The notes: generated by a model not told the origin, from the letters alone. Shown: positions 43,096-51,335, numbered from the stretch's first letter. The stretch is DNA of 64,000 nt from Nocardioides marmotae (GCF_013177455.1 NZ_CP053660.1:868001-932000); one strand, 5' to 3'. Translations and numbers: made by a program.

Positions 43096-45792
43096 TCAGC
43101 GCTCCCAGGGCGCGGCGACCGGGTAGTACTCGGCGTAGAAGTCGGCCAGCAGCCGGTCCAGCCGCGCGGCGGTGACCGCGTGGTCGTGGTGGTCGCCGAG
43201 GCAGAAGAAGTCCTGCTCGCGGTCCAGCAGCCGCTGCAGCTGCCACTCCACGTCGCTGTTGCTGACGTTGACGAAGGCGTGCTCGGCGGAGCCGACGTAC
43301 GCCGTGCCGGTCGCCAGGCCGTAGTGCTGGGCCAGCGAGCTGAGCAGGGAGACGTCGGCCTCGGAGCGGAACGGCGCCCGCGCGGTGCGCGCGACGTCCT
43401 CGGCGAACCGCTCGCTGATCTCGGTGAGCACCGAGACGCGGTGCGGGTGCGGGGTGTGCGCCAGCGTGCTGGTGGTGGTCACCCCGAAGGCCTCGCGCAG
43501 GAGCCGGCGGTTGTTCCAGGCGGCGTGGAGGTACGCCGGCGCGCCGGGTGCGTCGTCGGGGCCGACGGTCGTGGCCGAGAGGAACACGGCGTTCTGCCCG
43601 GCCGGGGTGAACAGCTGCTCGGGGCGCACCGGACGCCCGAGGAACACGTCGTCGTTGAGGTAGATCCACTGCTCGCTGAGCCCCGGGATGCGGTGCAGCG
43701 CGGTCTCGATCGCGTGGGAGCTGAACGTCGGCAGCGCCTCGGCCGGCAGGATCTCGCGGTGGTCGACGACCGTCACCTGGGGGTGGTCGGCGAGCCAGTC
43801 GGGCCGCTGCCCGGCGGTGACCAGGTAGACGTGGCGCACCCAGGGCGCGAAGAGGTGCACGCTGCGCATCGAGTGGCGCAGCTCGTCGCGGTGGACGAAC
43901 CGCGCCCGCCCGCTGGCCTCGCGGGTGGTGGCGGTGCCGGTGACCTGCGCGAGCCGCGCGGCGCGCGCGTCGTTCCACGCCGGGTCGTCGCCGTCGACCC
44001 AGGTGTAGACCACGTCGATCGGGAAGCGGCACTCGTCGAAGGTCGGCTCCGCCATCAGCGGCAGGGTCCGGACCGTGACGCCGTCGACCTCGTGGTCGAC
44101 CAGCCTCGTGCCCGCCGGGAGGGTCTGCACCCACCGGTTGCGGCGCGGCGCGACCAGGTCGCCGTCGACGCCGGTCTCCCAGAACTGCACGTCAACCCCG
44201 CAGCCGCCGGCCAGCAGCCCGGGCCGGCCGGTGCGCGGGTCGGTCGGCCACGGCTCGAGGCTCACCTGGGTGGTCATCCCGCGGCGCAGGTCGGCGGCGA
44301 GCTCCGCGACGCTCCCGCGCCGCTCGTGCCAGCCGTGCTGGGCCGGGTCGCGCAGGGAGAGGTACGACGGGACGCTCGCGGCGGCGAGGTGGTCCAGGAG
44401 GGCGCGGCGGGCCGCCATCGGCACGACGACCGTGGGCGGGTTGGACCCGTCGCGGGGGACCACGAACCAGGCGTCGCTGGCGGCGCGGGCCGCGTCGACG
44501 GCCAGCCGCAGCGCGGTCCGGCGGGCCTCGAGCGGGGTCACCTCGGCGACGTCGACGGCCGCCGCGGCCGCCCGGGGCCGGCGCGGCGGCTTCGCGAGCG
44601 CCCGGGACTCCAGTCGTCCGCGGCCGGCGCGGCGGGCGCGGGCGTCGGCGAAGATGCCGAGCCAGCGCTCGGCGAGCGCGTGGGCGTCGTACTGCCGGGC
44701 GGCGCGGTGCGCGCCCTCGCCGAGGCGGTGGCGCAGCTCCTCGTCGCCGGCCAGGCGCAGCAGCGCGGCGGCCATGCCGGCGACCGACTCGGGGCCCACG
44801 AGGAGGCCCGAGACCTCGTGCTCGATGATCTCGCGCGGCCCGGAGGCGCAGTCGAAGCTGGCGACCGGCACGCCCGCGGCCATCGCCTCCTGGACGACGA
44901 GCGGGAAGCCCTCGGCGCGGGAGGTCAGCGCGGAGATGCTGGCCTTGGCCCACTCACCGCGCATGTCGGGCACCGCGCCCGGCAGCTCCACGCGGTCCCA
45001 CAGGCCGTCCTTGCGGACCTGGCGGAGGATCTCGGCGCGCTGGGGGCCCTCGCCGCAGATGCGCAGGCGCCAGCCGGGGAGCCGGTCCGCGACCTGGCCG
45101 AAGGCGGCGACGAGCTTGGGGAACTGCTTCTCCGGGACCAGCCGGCCCGCGGCCACGATGACCTTGCGGTCCAGCCGGGAGCGGGGGACGAACCCGATCG
45201 GCAGCGGGTTCGGCACGACCACGGTCTCCGGCGCGACCTCGCCGAGCCGCTCGCGCAGCCAGGTCTCGACGGTCGGGGTCAGCAGCGCGACGACGTCGGC
45301 GCGCGGTGCGTAGGTCAGCAGCGGCTCGAGGCCGGAGGTGCGGTCGGAGGAGGAGCGGTGCTCCTGGTGGACGACGGTGACGTGGTCGGGCAGCAGCTGG
45401 ACCGCCGAGGCCAGCAGCGCGGGGGTGACGGTGACCAGCACGTCGACGTCGAGGGCGGGCAGCGCCGCCTCCATCGCGACGTCGGTCAGCGCGGAGAACT
45501 GGCCGTCCCACCGGGCCGGGACCAGCGCGGACTCGCGGTCGGCGAGGGCGGTGGCGACCGCCGGGGTGAGCCCGGCGACGGGCGGGACGGTGGGGTCGCG
45601 GTCCTCGCGGACGTCGACGAGGTACTGCACCGCGACCCGGTCGTCCACGTCGTAGTGCGGCCGGTCCCCGCTGCGGGTCACGCTCACCAGGCGCACGTCG
45701 TGGTCGGGCGCCAGCGCGTTGGCCTGGGTGATGGCCGAGCGCGACGTGCCGCCCATGCCGTCGAGGTTGAAGACGAGCCAGGCGATCCTCAC
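43096..45792 (-). CDS. Bifunctional GT4 glycosyltransferase - Stealth family sugar-phosphotransferase
   Basis: 898 residues made of two enzymes. Residues about 1-385 are a GT-B glycosyltransferase: 'FNLDGMGGTSRSAI' at the start, 'AAGRLVPEKQFPKLVAAF', and the donor site 'SRAEGFPLVVQEAMAAGVPV'. Residues about 590-898 are a Stealth protein: CR1 'DVVYTWVDGDDPAWN', CR2 'RDELRHSMRSVHLFAPWVRHVYLV', CR3 'EQWIYLNDDVFLGRP' and later conserved His. Stealth enzymes make phosphodiester-linked sugar polymers (capsule, teichoic-like). One chain could both glycosylate and polymerise a wall glycopolymer. Its start overlaps the upstream gene by 4 bp. Confidence 0.87.
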   Translation of the reverse strand: MRIAWLVFNLDGMGGTSRSAITQANALAPDHDVRLVSVTRSGDRPHYDVDDRVAVQYLVDVREDRDPTVPPVAGLTPAVATALADRESALVPARWDGQFSALTDVAMEAALPALDVDVLVTVTPALLASAVQLLPDHVTVVHQEHRSSSDRTSGLEPLLTYAPRADVVALLTPTVETWLRERLGEVAPETVVVPNPLPIGFVPRSRLDRKVIVAAGRLVPEKQFPKLVAAFGQVADRLPGWRLRICGEGPQRAEILRQVRKDGLWDRVELPGAVPDMRGEWAKASISALTSRAEGFPLVVQEAMAAGVPVASFDCASGPREIIEHEVSGLLVGPESVAGMAAALLRLAGDEELRHRLGEGAHRAARQYDAHALAERWLGIFADARARRAGRGRLESRALAKPPRRPRAAAAAVDVAEVTPLEARRTALRLAVDAARAASDAWFVVPRDGSNPPTVVVPMAARRALLDHLAAASVPSYLSLRDPAQHGWHERRGSVAELAADLRRGMTTQVSLEPWPTDPRTGRPGLLAGGCGVDVQFWETGVDGDLVAPRRNRWVQTLPAGTRLVDHEVDGVTVRTLPLMAEPTFDECRFPIDVVYTWVDGDDPAWNDARAARLAQVTGTATTREASGRARFVHRDELRHSMRSVHLFAPWVRHVYLVTAGQRPDWLADHPQVTVVDHREILPAEALPTFSSHAIETALHRIPGLSEQWIYLNDDVFLGRPVRPEQLFTPAGQNAVFLSATTVGPDDAPGAPAYLHAAWNNRRLLREAFGVTTTSTLAHTPHPHRVSVLTEISERFAEDVARTARAPFRSEADVSLLSSLAQHYGLATGTAYVGSAEHAFVNVSNSDVEWQLQRLLDREQDFFCLGDHHDHAVTAARLDRLLADFYAEYYPVAAPWER

Positions 45793-46724
45793 GAGGCGTC
45801 CTCCCCGGTCCGGTCCTGCTCGGTCCGGTCACCGTCGGTCCGGTCACGGGGCGGGACCCGCACGCCGAGGGTCCGGTCGGCGGTCCACACCAGGCGCCAC
45901 AGCGGGCGGTCGGCGTCGTCGAGGTAGAGGTGGGGCAGCAGCGTGGCGGGGTTGGCCTCGCGCAGGTCGTTGGCGTCCCGGGTGACCGGGCGGGCCGCGG
46001 TGGCCGTGCCCGCGGTCACCGCCAGCTTGCGGCCGCGGTCCAGCGGCACGGCGTCGCGGTGGAGCACCGCGCGGCCGGTCACGAGCGGCACGCTCGCCAC
46101 GACCTCGCCGTCGGGGCCACCGGCGCGCAGCTGCAGCTCGCCGCCGATCGCGCCGACGACGTGCAGCTCGACGGCGTCACCGGTGGAGATCACCGACGCC
46201 AGCCGGGGGAGCGGCTCGGCGACGGCGGTGCGCACGAGTCGCAGCGTGCCGTCCTCGGCGCGCTCGAGGGCGAACCGCAGCGAGCCGTCGCGGCTGGTCG
46301 GCACGATCGTCGGCCCGGCCTGGACGTCGGGGCCCACGTCGGCGAGCGGCGGGGTCCACACCGGCCGCGGCGCGCGCCCGCCGGGGCCGACCAGCACGGC
46401 GTCGTACGTCGCGTCGTCGGTGCCGGGCAGGGCGAGCAGGTCGGCGCGGACCGAGACGTGGCTCAGGGAGTCCTCGTGGTCCCCGACCAGCGTGAGGACC
46501 TCCTCGGAGCCGGTCTCGCGGAGCGCGAGCGTGCCGGGGGCCGCCTCGACGGCGAGCCAGAGGTGCTCACCGTCCAGCACGGCGGCGTACGTCGCGACCG
46601 GGCGCCCGCGCGGGGGCACCGGCCGGGCCGGGCGCTCGAGGGTCGTCGCGGGAATGGGAGCGGGAGCGGGAGCGGGCTCGTCGGCGGGGCCGGCCGCGGC
46701 CGACCGGCGGAGGGGGAGTCGCAC
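45789..46724 (-). CDS. Hypothetical protein in the Stealth operon
   Basis: 311 residues, mostly predicted beta strands with repeated 'LRLVRTA', 'VELHVVGAIGGELQLRAGG' type segments, after a Pro/Ala-rich N-terminus. No signal peptide or membrane helix, so it is cytosolic or peripheral. No family recognised. The GTG start follows the upstream stop after one base, and the stop overlaps the GT4-Stealth start by 4 bp. It probably works with that enzyme. Confidence 0.7.
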   Translation of the reverse strand: MRLPLRRSAAAGPADEPAPAPAPIPATTLERPARPVPPRGRPVATYAAVLDGEHLWLAVEAAPGTLALRETGSEEVLTLVGDHEDSLSHVSVRADLLALPGTDDATYDAVLVGPGGRAPRPVWTPPLADVGPDVQAGPTIVPTSRDGSLRFALERAEDGTLRLVRTAVAEPLPRLASVISTGDAVELHVVGAIGGELQLRAGGPDGEVVASVPLVTGRAVLHRDAVPLDRGRKLAVTAGTATAARPVTRDANDLREANPATLLPHLYLDDADRPLWRLVWTADRTLGVRVPPRDRTDGDRTEQDRTGEDAS

Positions 46725-46725
46725 C

Positions 46726-47262
46726 TCAGAAGCCCGTGATGCCCTCGCCGCCGCCGGCCTGCTCGTCGAACGTCTCGTGCTCGAGCAGGTGCAGCACCGG
46801 GACGCCGATCTTGCGGCGGGCCTGCGAGGACCAGTCGACGTGGAAGAACTCCGCGACGACGTGGGGCCGGGTGAGGATGATCGCCTCGCGCCCGTCGACC
46901 TCCTTGATCTTGTCGACGAGCGCCTGGACCGGGGAGTCGGTGACGATCTGGCCGTGGGCGGTCGCCCCGGCCTCGCGCAGCGCGTCGAGGGTGCGGTCGA
47001 GGTCCTCGCGGGAGCGCTCCTCGCAGTCCTCCTGGACGGCCTCGAGGTCGACCTCCCTCATGGTCATCGCCGGCGAGGCGAGCAGCTCACCGCCGGAGAG
47101 GGACCCCATCGCGGCCTCGACGCGTGCCGCGGCGTCCTCCAGCGGCAGCAGGACGTGGTAGGTCACCGGCTCCTCGATCGCCTCGTGCAGCGAGCGGACC
47201 TGCGCGGCGTCGGCGGGCGTGAGTGCCTGCTCGACGAGGAGTACGACGTCGTAGTCGGCCAT
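46726..47262 (-). CDS. Universal stress-like (HUP fold) hypothetical protein
   Basis: 178 residues with alternating beta/alpha pattern: 'YDVVLLVEQALTPADAAQVRSL' at the N-terminus, 'DGREAIILTRPHVVAEFFHVDW' and 'IGVPVLHLLEHETFDEQ' late in the chain. The layout resembles a Usp/HUP-fold protein, but the ATP-binding GxxGxxG motif is not evident, so nucleotide binding is doubtful. TAGGGT ends 7 bases before ATG 47262 (leaderless); it leads the operon to the Stealth gene. Confidence 0.65.
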   Translation of the reverse strand: MADYDVVLLVEQALTPADAAQVRSLHEAIEEPVTYHVLLPLEDAAARVEAAMGSLSGGELLASPAMTMREVDLEAVQEDCEERSREDLDRTLDALREAGATAHGQIVTDSPVQALVDKIKEVDGREAIILTRPHVVAEFFHVDWSSQARRKIGVPVLHLLEHETFDEQAGGGEGITGF

Positions 47263-47269
47263 GAGCGCC

Positions 47270-47275
47270 ACCCTA
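47270..47275 (-). promoter_or_regulatory. Leaderless -10 element for the Stealth operon
   Basis: TAGGGT on the minus strand, 7 bases before the ATG at 47262; it overlaps the stop of the ligC gene. Confidence 0.5.
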
Positions 47276-48430
47276 GTCCCCGCGTCCGTCCCCGTGCCGT
47301 TGCCCGCGTGGCTGCGCCGCGGCCGTCCCCGGCGCGGCGCTCAGCACCTCGGCGAGGTCGTAGCGCACCGGCTCGTCGAGCTGGTCGTAGCCGCACGAGG
47401 TCGGGTCGCGGTCGGGCCGCCAGCGCTTGAAGTGCGCGGTGTGGCGGAAGCGGCGGCCCTCCATGTGGTCGTACTTCACCTCCAGGACCCGCTCGGGCCG
47501 GAGCGGGGTGAAGGAGAGGTCCTTGCCGACGCTCCACCGGCTCTGCGTGCCAGGGACGCGGTCGGGGTTGGCGATCGCCATCTCGCTCCAGGCGCCCCAG
47601 GGGTGCTCCTCGGCGGGGCACACCAGCGGTTGGAGCTCCTCGATCAGCTCGGCGCGGCGCTTCTCGGTGAAGCTGGCGCTGACCCCGATGTGCTGGAGGG
47701 AGCCGTCGGCGTCGTACAGCCCGAGCAGCAGGCTGCCCAGCAGCATCCGCTCGGAGGTGCTCGTCTTGTGCTCGCGGTAGCCCGCCACCACCACGTCGGC
47801 GGTCCGCTCGTGCTTGACCTTGAGCATGGTGCGGCCGTTCTGGACGTACGCCGCCGCGAGTGGCTTGGCGACCACCCCGTCGAGCCCCGCGCCCTCGAAC
47901 CGGGTGAACCAGCCCTCCGCCTCGGCCGGGTCGGTGGTGGCCCGGGTGAGGTGGCACGGCCCGCGCCCACCGACGAGGTGGGCGAGCGCCTCCTCCAGCG
48001 CGGCCCGCCGCTCGGCCAACGGGCGCTCGGCGTAGGACTCCTCGCCCAGCGCCAGCAGGTCGAAGGCGACGAAGCCGGCCGGCGTCGTCTCGCTCAGCAT
48101 CCGCACCCGCGACGCGGCCGGGTGGATCCGCTCCTGGAGGACCTCGAACTCCAGCCGGTCACCGACGGCGACGAACAGCTCGCCGTCGAGCACGCACCGC
48201 TCCGGCAGCTGCTCCTTGGCCGCCGCGACGACCTCGGGGAAGTACCGCGTCAACGGCTTGGTGTTGCGGCTGGTCAGCTCCACCTCGTCGCCGTCGCGGA
48301 ACAGGATGCACCGGAAGCCGTCCCACTTCGGCTCGTACAGCAGCCCGCCCGCGTGCTTGCCCGGGTCGGGCACGCCCGCCACGGACGTGGCGAGCATCGG
48401 CTGCACGGGCGGCATCACGGGCAGGTCCAT
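47273..48430 (-). CDS. ligC: ATP-dependent DNA ligase (LigC-type)
   Basis: 385 residues. Motif I 'YEPKWDGFRCILFRDGD' holds the adenylated Lys near residue 34, with 'DGELFV', 'DGVVAKPLAAAYVQNGR' and 'MLKVKHERTADVVVAGYR' as motifs III-V. An OB-fold domain follows. It seals nicks after repair and is the natural partner of the LigD-Pol protein at 39837. TAGGTT ends 6 bases before the ATG (leaderless). The C-terminal 20 residues are Gln/Arg/Gly-rich. Confidence 0.92.
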   Translation of the reverse strand: MDLPVMPPVQPMLATSVAGVPDPGKHAGGLLYEPKWDGFRCILFRDGDEVELTSRNTKPLTRYFPEVVAAAKEQLPERCVLDGELFVAVGDRLEFEVLQERIHPAASRVRMLSETTPAGFVAFDLLALGEESYAERPLAERRAALEEALAHLVGGRGPCHLTRATTDPAEAEGWFTRFEGAGLDGVVAKPLAAAYVQNGRTMLKVKHERTADVVVAGYREHKTSTSERMLLGSLLLGLYDADGSLQHIGVSASFTEKRRAELIEELQPLVCPAEEHPWGAWSEMAIANPDRVPGTQSRWSVGKDLSFTPLRPERVLEVKYDHMEGRRFRHTAHFKRWRPDRDPTSCGYDQLDEPVRYDLAEVLSAAPGTAAAQPRGQRHGDGRGD

Positions 48431-48436
48431 CCCCCG

Positions 48437-48442
48437 AACCTA
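48437..48442 (-). promoter_or_regulatory. Leaderless -10 element for ligC
   Basis: TAGGTT on the minus strand, 6 bases before the ATG at 48430. Confidence 0.5.
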
Positions 48443-48480
48443 GCGAGCACCACCCCCCACCCGCCCGTGATCGCCGGCCG

Positions 48481-48520
48481 AGCAGGGGGAGCAGGGGGAG
48501 CGAGGGGAGCAGGGGGAGTG
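48481..48520 (+). repeat. G-run tract, possible G-quadruplex
   Basis: Four G runs (GGGGG at 48485, GGGGG at 48494, GGGG at 48504, GGGGG at 48512) with 4-5 base spacers built on an AGCAGGGGG repeat. It lies between the divergent ligC and tRNA-Gln promoters. Confidence 0.6.
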
Positions 48521-48550
48521 GCTCGGGTGCCCCTGTCGCCGGGCTGGCCT

Positions 48551-48582
48551 TAGGCTGACCCGGTTCCTCCGGCACCCGGAGG
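48551..48582 (+). promoter_or_regulatory. tRNA promoter -10 and 5' flank hairpin
   Basis: TAGGCT (48551-48556) is a likely -10. The perfect hairpin CCTCCGG-CAC-CCGGAGG (48566-48582) ends 4 bases before the tRNA, perhaps at the 5' end of the precursor for RNase P. Confidence 0.4.
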
Positions 48583-48586
48583 GCGA

Positions 48587-48665
48587 TCCCCGGTTGGTCT
48601 GCCGGCAGGGCCCGCCTGACTTTGAATCAGGACTAGCGACGTAGGTTCGACTCCTACCCGGGGAG
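48587..48665 (+). tRNA. tRNA-Gln (anticodon TTG), atypical
   Basis: Acceptor TCCCCGG/CCGGGGA, anticodon arm CCTGA-CTTTGAA-TCAGG with TTG at loop positions 34-36, T arm GTAGG-TTCGACT-CCTAC and discriminator G. A U1-A72 first pair with G73 is the known identity signature of tRNA-Gln. CCA is not encoded. Odd points: the D stem GGTC/GGCC has a 9-base loop without A14, two bases link D and anticodon stems, and the variable region is 9 bases (ACTAGCGAC), giving 79 nt instead of about 73. It may be functional or partly decayed. Confidence 0.72.
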
Positions 48666-48666
48666 C
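48635..48666 (+). repeat. tRNA 3'-end direct repeat, copy 1
   Basis: 32 bp from the variable region through the acceptor stem (AGCGACGTAGG... to ...GGGGAGC), identical to 48800-48831. Confidence 0.95.
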
Positions 48667-48767
48667 ACAGGTGCGAGGCGGAGCCGGTGGCCGTCGCGGG
48701 CGGGCCGTCGACCGGCCGGCGCCGTATGGTGAGCGTCGAAGCCGGACCGGCACCACCGGGTCCGGAG

Positions 48768-48831
48768 TCCCCGACTCGGGTCGCTGTCCTCGACGGAGCA
48801 GCGACGTAGGTTCGACTCCTACCCGGGGAGC
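48768..48831 (+). other. tRNA-like element ending at the glmU start
   Basis: The duplicated 32 bp (48800-48831) is preceded by TCCCCGA (48768-48774), which pairs with the 3' CCGGGGA at 6 of 7 positions to rebuild an acceptor stem. Between them GTCGCTG (48780-48786) pairs perfectly with CAGCGAC (48799-48805) as a single arm, followed directly by the T arm. The fold is about 63 nt with acceptor, T arm and one other stem, but no D/anticodon pair. Base 48832 is the glmU GTG. It could be a decayed tRNA copy, an integration scar, or a functional tRNA mimic. Confidence 0.55.
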
Positions 48832-50322
48832 GTGACGAACAACCTGACGGTCATCGTGCTCGCGGCCGGCGGCGGCACCCGGATGCGGTCGAAGACCCCG
48901 AAGGTGCTGCACCCGGTCTGCGGGCGCAGCATGCTCGGCCACGTGCTGCACGCGGTGCAGACCCTGGAGCCGCGCCAGGTGGTGGCGGTGGTCGGCCACC
49001 AGCGCGAGCTGGTCGGACCGCACGTGAAGGAGCTCCTGCCCGACGCGCTGCTCGCGGTCCAGGAGGACCAGCTCGGCACGGGCCACGCGGTGCGGGTGGC
49101 GGTGGAGGCCGCCGGCGGGATCGGGTCGGGCACGGTGCTGGTGGCGTACGGCGACACCCCGCTGCTCGAGGGCGAGTCGCTGCGCGCCTTCGCCGCCGAG
49201 CACGAGGCGGCCGAGCGGGCGGTGAGCATCCTCAGCGGGATCGTGCCCGCGCCGTTCGGCTACGGCCGGGTCGTCCGCGACGCCGACGGCGACGTGGTCG
49301 CGATCGTCGAGGAGAAGGACGCCACCCCCGAGCAGCGCGAGATCCACGAGATCAACTCCGGGATCCTCGCCTTCGACGCGGCGTTCCTCGCCGAGGCCCT
49401 GCCGCAGATCGGGAACGACAACGCCAAGGGCGAGTACTACCTGACCGACTGCGTGCAGCTGGCCCGCGACGCCGGGCTGACCGTCGGGGCCTACCCGCTC
49501 GAGGACGTCCTGCAGACCGAGGGCGCCAACGACCGCGCCCAGCTCGCCGACCTCGGCCGGGAGATGAACCGCCGGATCCTCACCCGGTGGATGCGCGAGG
49601 GCGTCTCCGTGATGGATCCCGCGACGACGTGGGTCGACGCCGACGTCGAGCTGGCCCAGGACGTCACGATCCTCCCGGGCACCCAGCTGCTCGGCGCGAC
49701 CGTCGTCGGCGAGGACGCCGTCATCGGCCCCGACACCACCCTCCAGGACTGCGAGATCGGCGCCGGCGCGCGGGTCGTGCGCACCCACGGCCAGCTGGCG
49801 GTCGTGGGCCAGGACGCGAACGTCGGGCCGTTCGCCTACCTCCGCCCCGGCACGCACCTCGGGGAGGGCGGGAAGATCGGCACCTTCGTGGAGACCAAGA
49901 ACTCCACCCTCGCCGCGGGCGCGAAGGTCCCGCACCTGTCCTACGTCGGCGACGCCGAGGTCGGGGAGGGCACCAACATCGGCGCGGGCACGATCTTCGC
50001 CAACTACGACGGGGTCGCCAAGCACCGCACGACGATCGGCCGCCACGCGCGGACCGGCTCGAACAACACCTTCGTCGCGCCGGTCACCGTGGGCGACGGA
50101 GCGGGCACCGGCGCGGGGACGGTCGTGCGCGAGGACGTCCCGGCGGGCGACCTGGCGGTCAGCGCCGGCCCGCAGCGCAACGTCGAGGGCTGGGTCCTCC
50201 GCCGCCGCGCCGGCACCGCCCAGGCAGCCGCGGCCGAGGCCGTACGAGACTCGGCTCACACCGGGTCCGACGCGGACGTGGACGGAGTTGGGGGGACCCC
50301 GCCTCCGGGGGGAGAATCTTGA
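48832..50322 (+). CDS. glmU: Bifunctional GlmU (GlcNAc-1-P uridyltransferase / GlcN-1-P acetyltransferase)
   Basis: 496 residues. N-terminal nucleotidyltransferase: 'VIVLAAGGGTRMRSKTPKVLHP' and 'YGDTPLL'. C-terminal left-handed beta-helix made of hexapeptide repeats, with 'FVETKNS', 'SYVGDAEVG', 'NIGAGTIFANYDG' and 'GSNNTFVAPV' as acetyltransferase hallmarks. It makes UDP-GlcNAc for peptidoglycan and mycothiol. The GTG start directly follows the tRNA-like element; GGGGAG there is only one base from the GTG, so it is too close for an ordinary Shine-Dalgarno. Followed by prs after 32 bp. Confidence 0.95.
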   Translation: MTNNLTVIVLAAGGGTRMRSKTPKVLHPVCGRSMLGHVLHAVQTLEPRQVVAVVGHQRELVGPHVKELLPDALLAVQEDQLGTGHAVRVAVEAAGGIGSGTVLVAYGDTPLLEGESLRAFAAEHEAAERAVSILSGIVPAPFGYGRVVRDADGDVVAIVEEKDATPEQREIHEINSGILAFDAAFLAEALPQIGNDNAKGEYYLTDCVQLARDAGLTVGAYPLEDVLQTEGANDRAQLADLGREMNRRILTRWMREGVSVMDPATTWVDADVELAQDVTILPGTQLLGATVVGEDAVIGPDTTLQDCEIGAGARVVRTHGQLAVVGQDANVGPFAYLRPGTHLGEGGKIGTFVETKNSTLAAGAKVPHLSYVGDAEVGEGTNIGAGTIFANYDGVAKHRTTIGRHARTGSNNTFVAPVTVGDGAGTGAGTVVREDVPAGDLAVSAGPQRNVEGWVLRRRAGTAQAAAAEAVRDSAHTGSDADVDGVGGTPPPGGES

Positions 50323-50354
50323 CGGCACCCACCCCCGCGACCAGGGAGCACCAC

Positions 50355-51335
50355 ATGACCGGCATGAAGAAGACCACCGAGAAGAACCTGATGGTCTTCA
50401 GCGGTCGGGCCCATCCCGAGCTCGCCGAGGAGGTGGCCGGGATCCTCGGCACCGACCTCGTGCCGACCTCGGCCTATGAGTTCGCCAACTCCGAGATCTA
50501 CGTCCGCTACGAGGAGTCGGTGCGCGGCTGCGACGCGTTCGTGCTGCAGAGCCACACCGCTCCGATCAACGAGTGGATCATGGAGCACCTGATCATGGTC
50601 GACGCGCTCAAGCGCGCGAGCGCCAAGCGGATCACCGTGGTCATGCCCTTCTACGGCTACGCCCGCCAGGACAAGAAGCACCGCGGTCGCGAGCCGATCT
50701 CGGCCCGCCTGATGGCCGACCTGTTCAAGACCGCCGGCGCCGACCGGCTGATCTCGGTCGACCTGCACGCCGACCAGATCCAGGGCTACTTCGACGGCCC
50801 CGTCGACCACCTGATGGCGCTGCCGATCCTGACCCAGTACGTCAAGGAGAAGTACGGCCACGAGCAGCTGTGCGTCGTCTCCCCGGACGCCGGCCGGATC
50901 AAGGTCGCCGAGCGCTGGTCGGCCAAGCTCGGCGGCGTACCGCTCGCGTTCATCCACAAGACCCGGCGCACCGACCGGCCGAACGAGACCGTCGCCAATC
51001 GCGTCGTCGGCGAGGTCGCCGGCAAGATGTGCATCCTGACCGACGACATGATCGACACCGGCGGCACGATCGTGAAGGCCGCCGAGGCGCTCATGAAGGA
51101 CGGCGCCGCCGGCGTGATCATCGCCGCGACGCACGCGATCCTCTCCGACCCCGCGGTCGACCGGCTCAAGAACTGCTCGGCCGTCGAGGTCATCGTCACC
51201 AACACGCTGCCGATCGCCCCGGAGCGGGAGTTCGACAAGCTGACGATCCTCTCGATCGCCCCGCTGGTCGCCCGCGCGATCCGCGAGGTCTTCGAGGACG
51301 GCTCGGTCACCTCGATGTTCGACGGCCACGCCTGA
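50355..51335 (+). CDS. prs: Ribose-phosphate pyrophosphokinase
   Basis: 326 residues. Hallmarks: 'MVFSGRAHPELAEEVAGILG', 'VVMPFYGYARQDKKHRGREPIS', 'SVDLHADQIQGYF' and the PRPP loop 'DDMIDTGGTIVKAAEAL'. It makes PRPP from ribose-5-phosphate and ATP for nucleotide, His and Trp synthesis. AGGGAG lies 6 bases ahead of the ATG. The glmU-prs pair is a conserved actinobacterial and firmicute arrangement. The stop overlaps the next start (TGATG). Confidence 0.96.
   Translation: MTGMKKTTEKNLMVFSGRAHPELAEEVAGILGTDLVPTSAYEFANSEIYVRYEESVRGCDAFVLQSHTAPINEWIMEHLIMVDALKRASAKRITVVMPFYGYARQDKKHRGREPISARLMADLFKTAGADRLISVDLHADQIQGYFDGPVDHLMALPILTQYVKEKYGHEQLCVVSPDAGRIKVAERWSAKLGGVPLAFIHKTRRTDRPNETVANRVVGEVAGKMCILTDDMIDTGGTIVKAAEALMKDGAAGVIIAATHAILSDPAVDRLKNCSAVEVIVTNTLPIAPEREFDKLTILSIAPLVARAIREVFEDGSVTSMFDGHA

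Noticed and set aside
48587..48834. Prophage or integrative element between the two tRNA 3' ends
   Set aside because: Only 133 bp separate the repeats and there is no integrase, so at most it is a scar.
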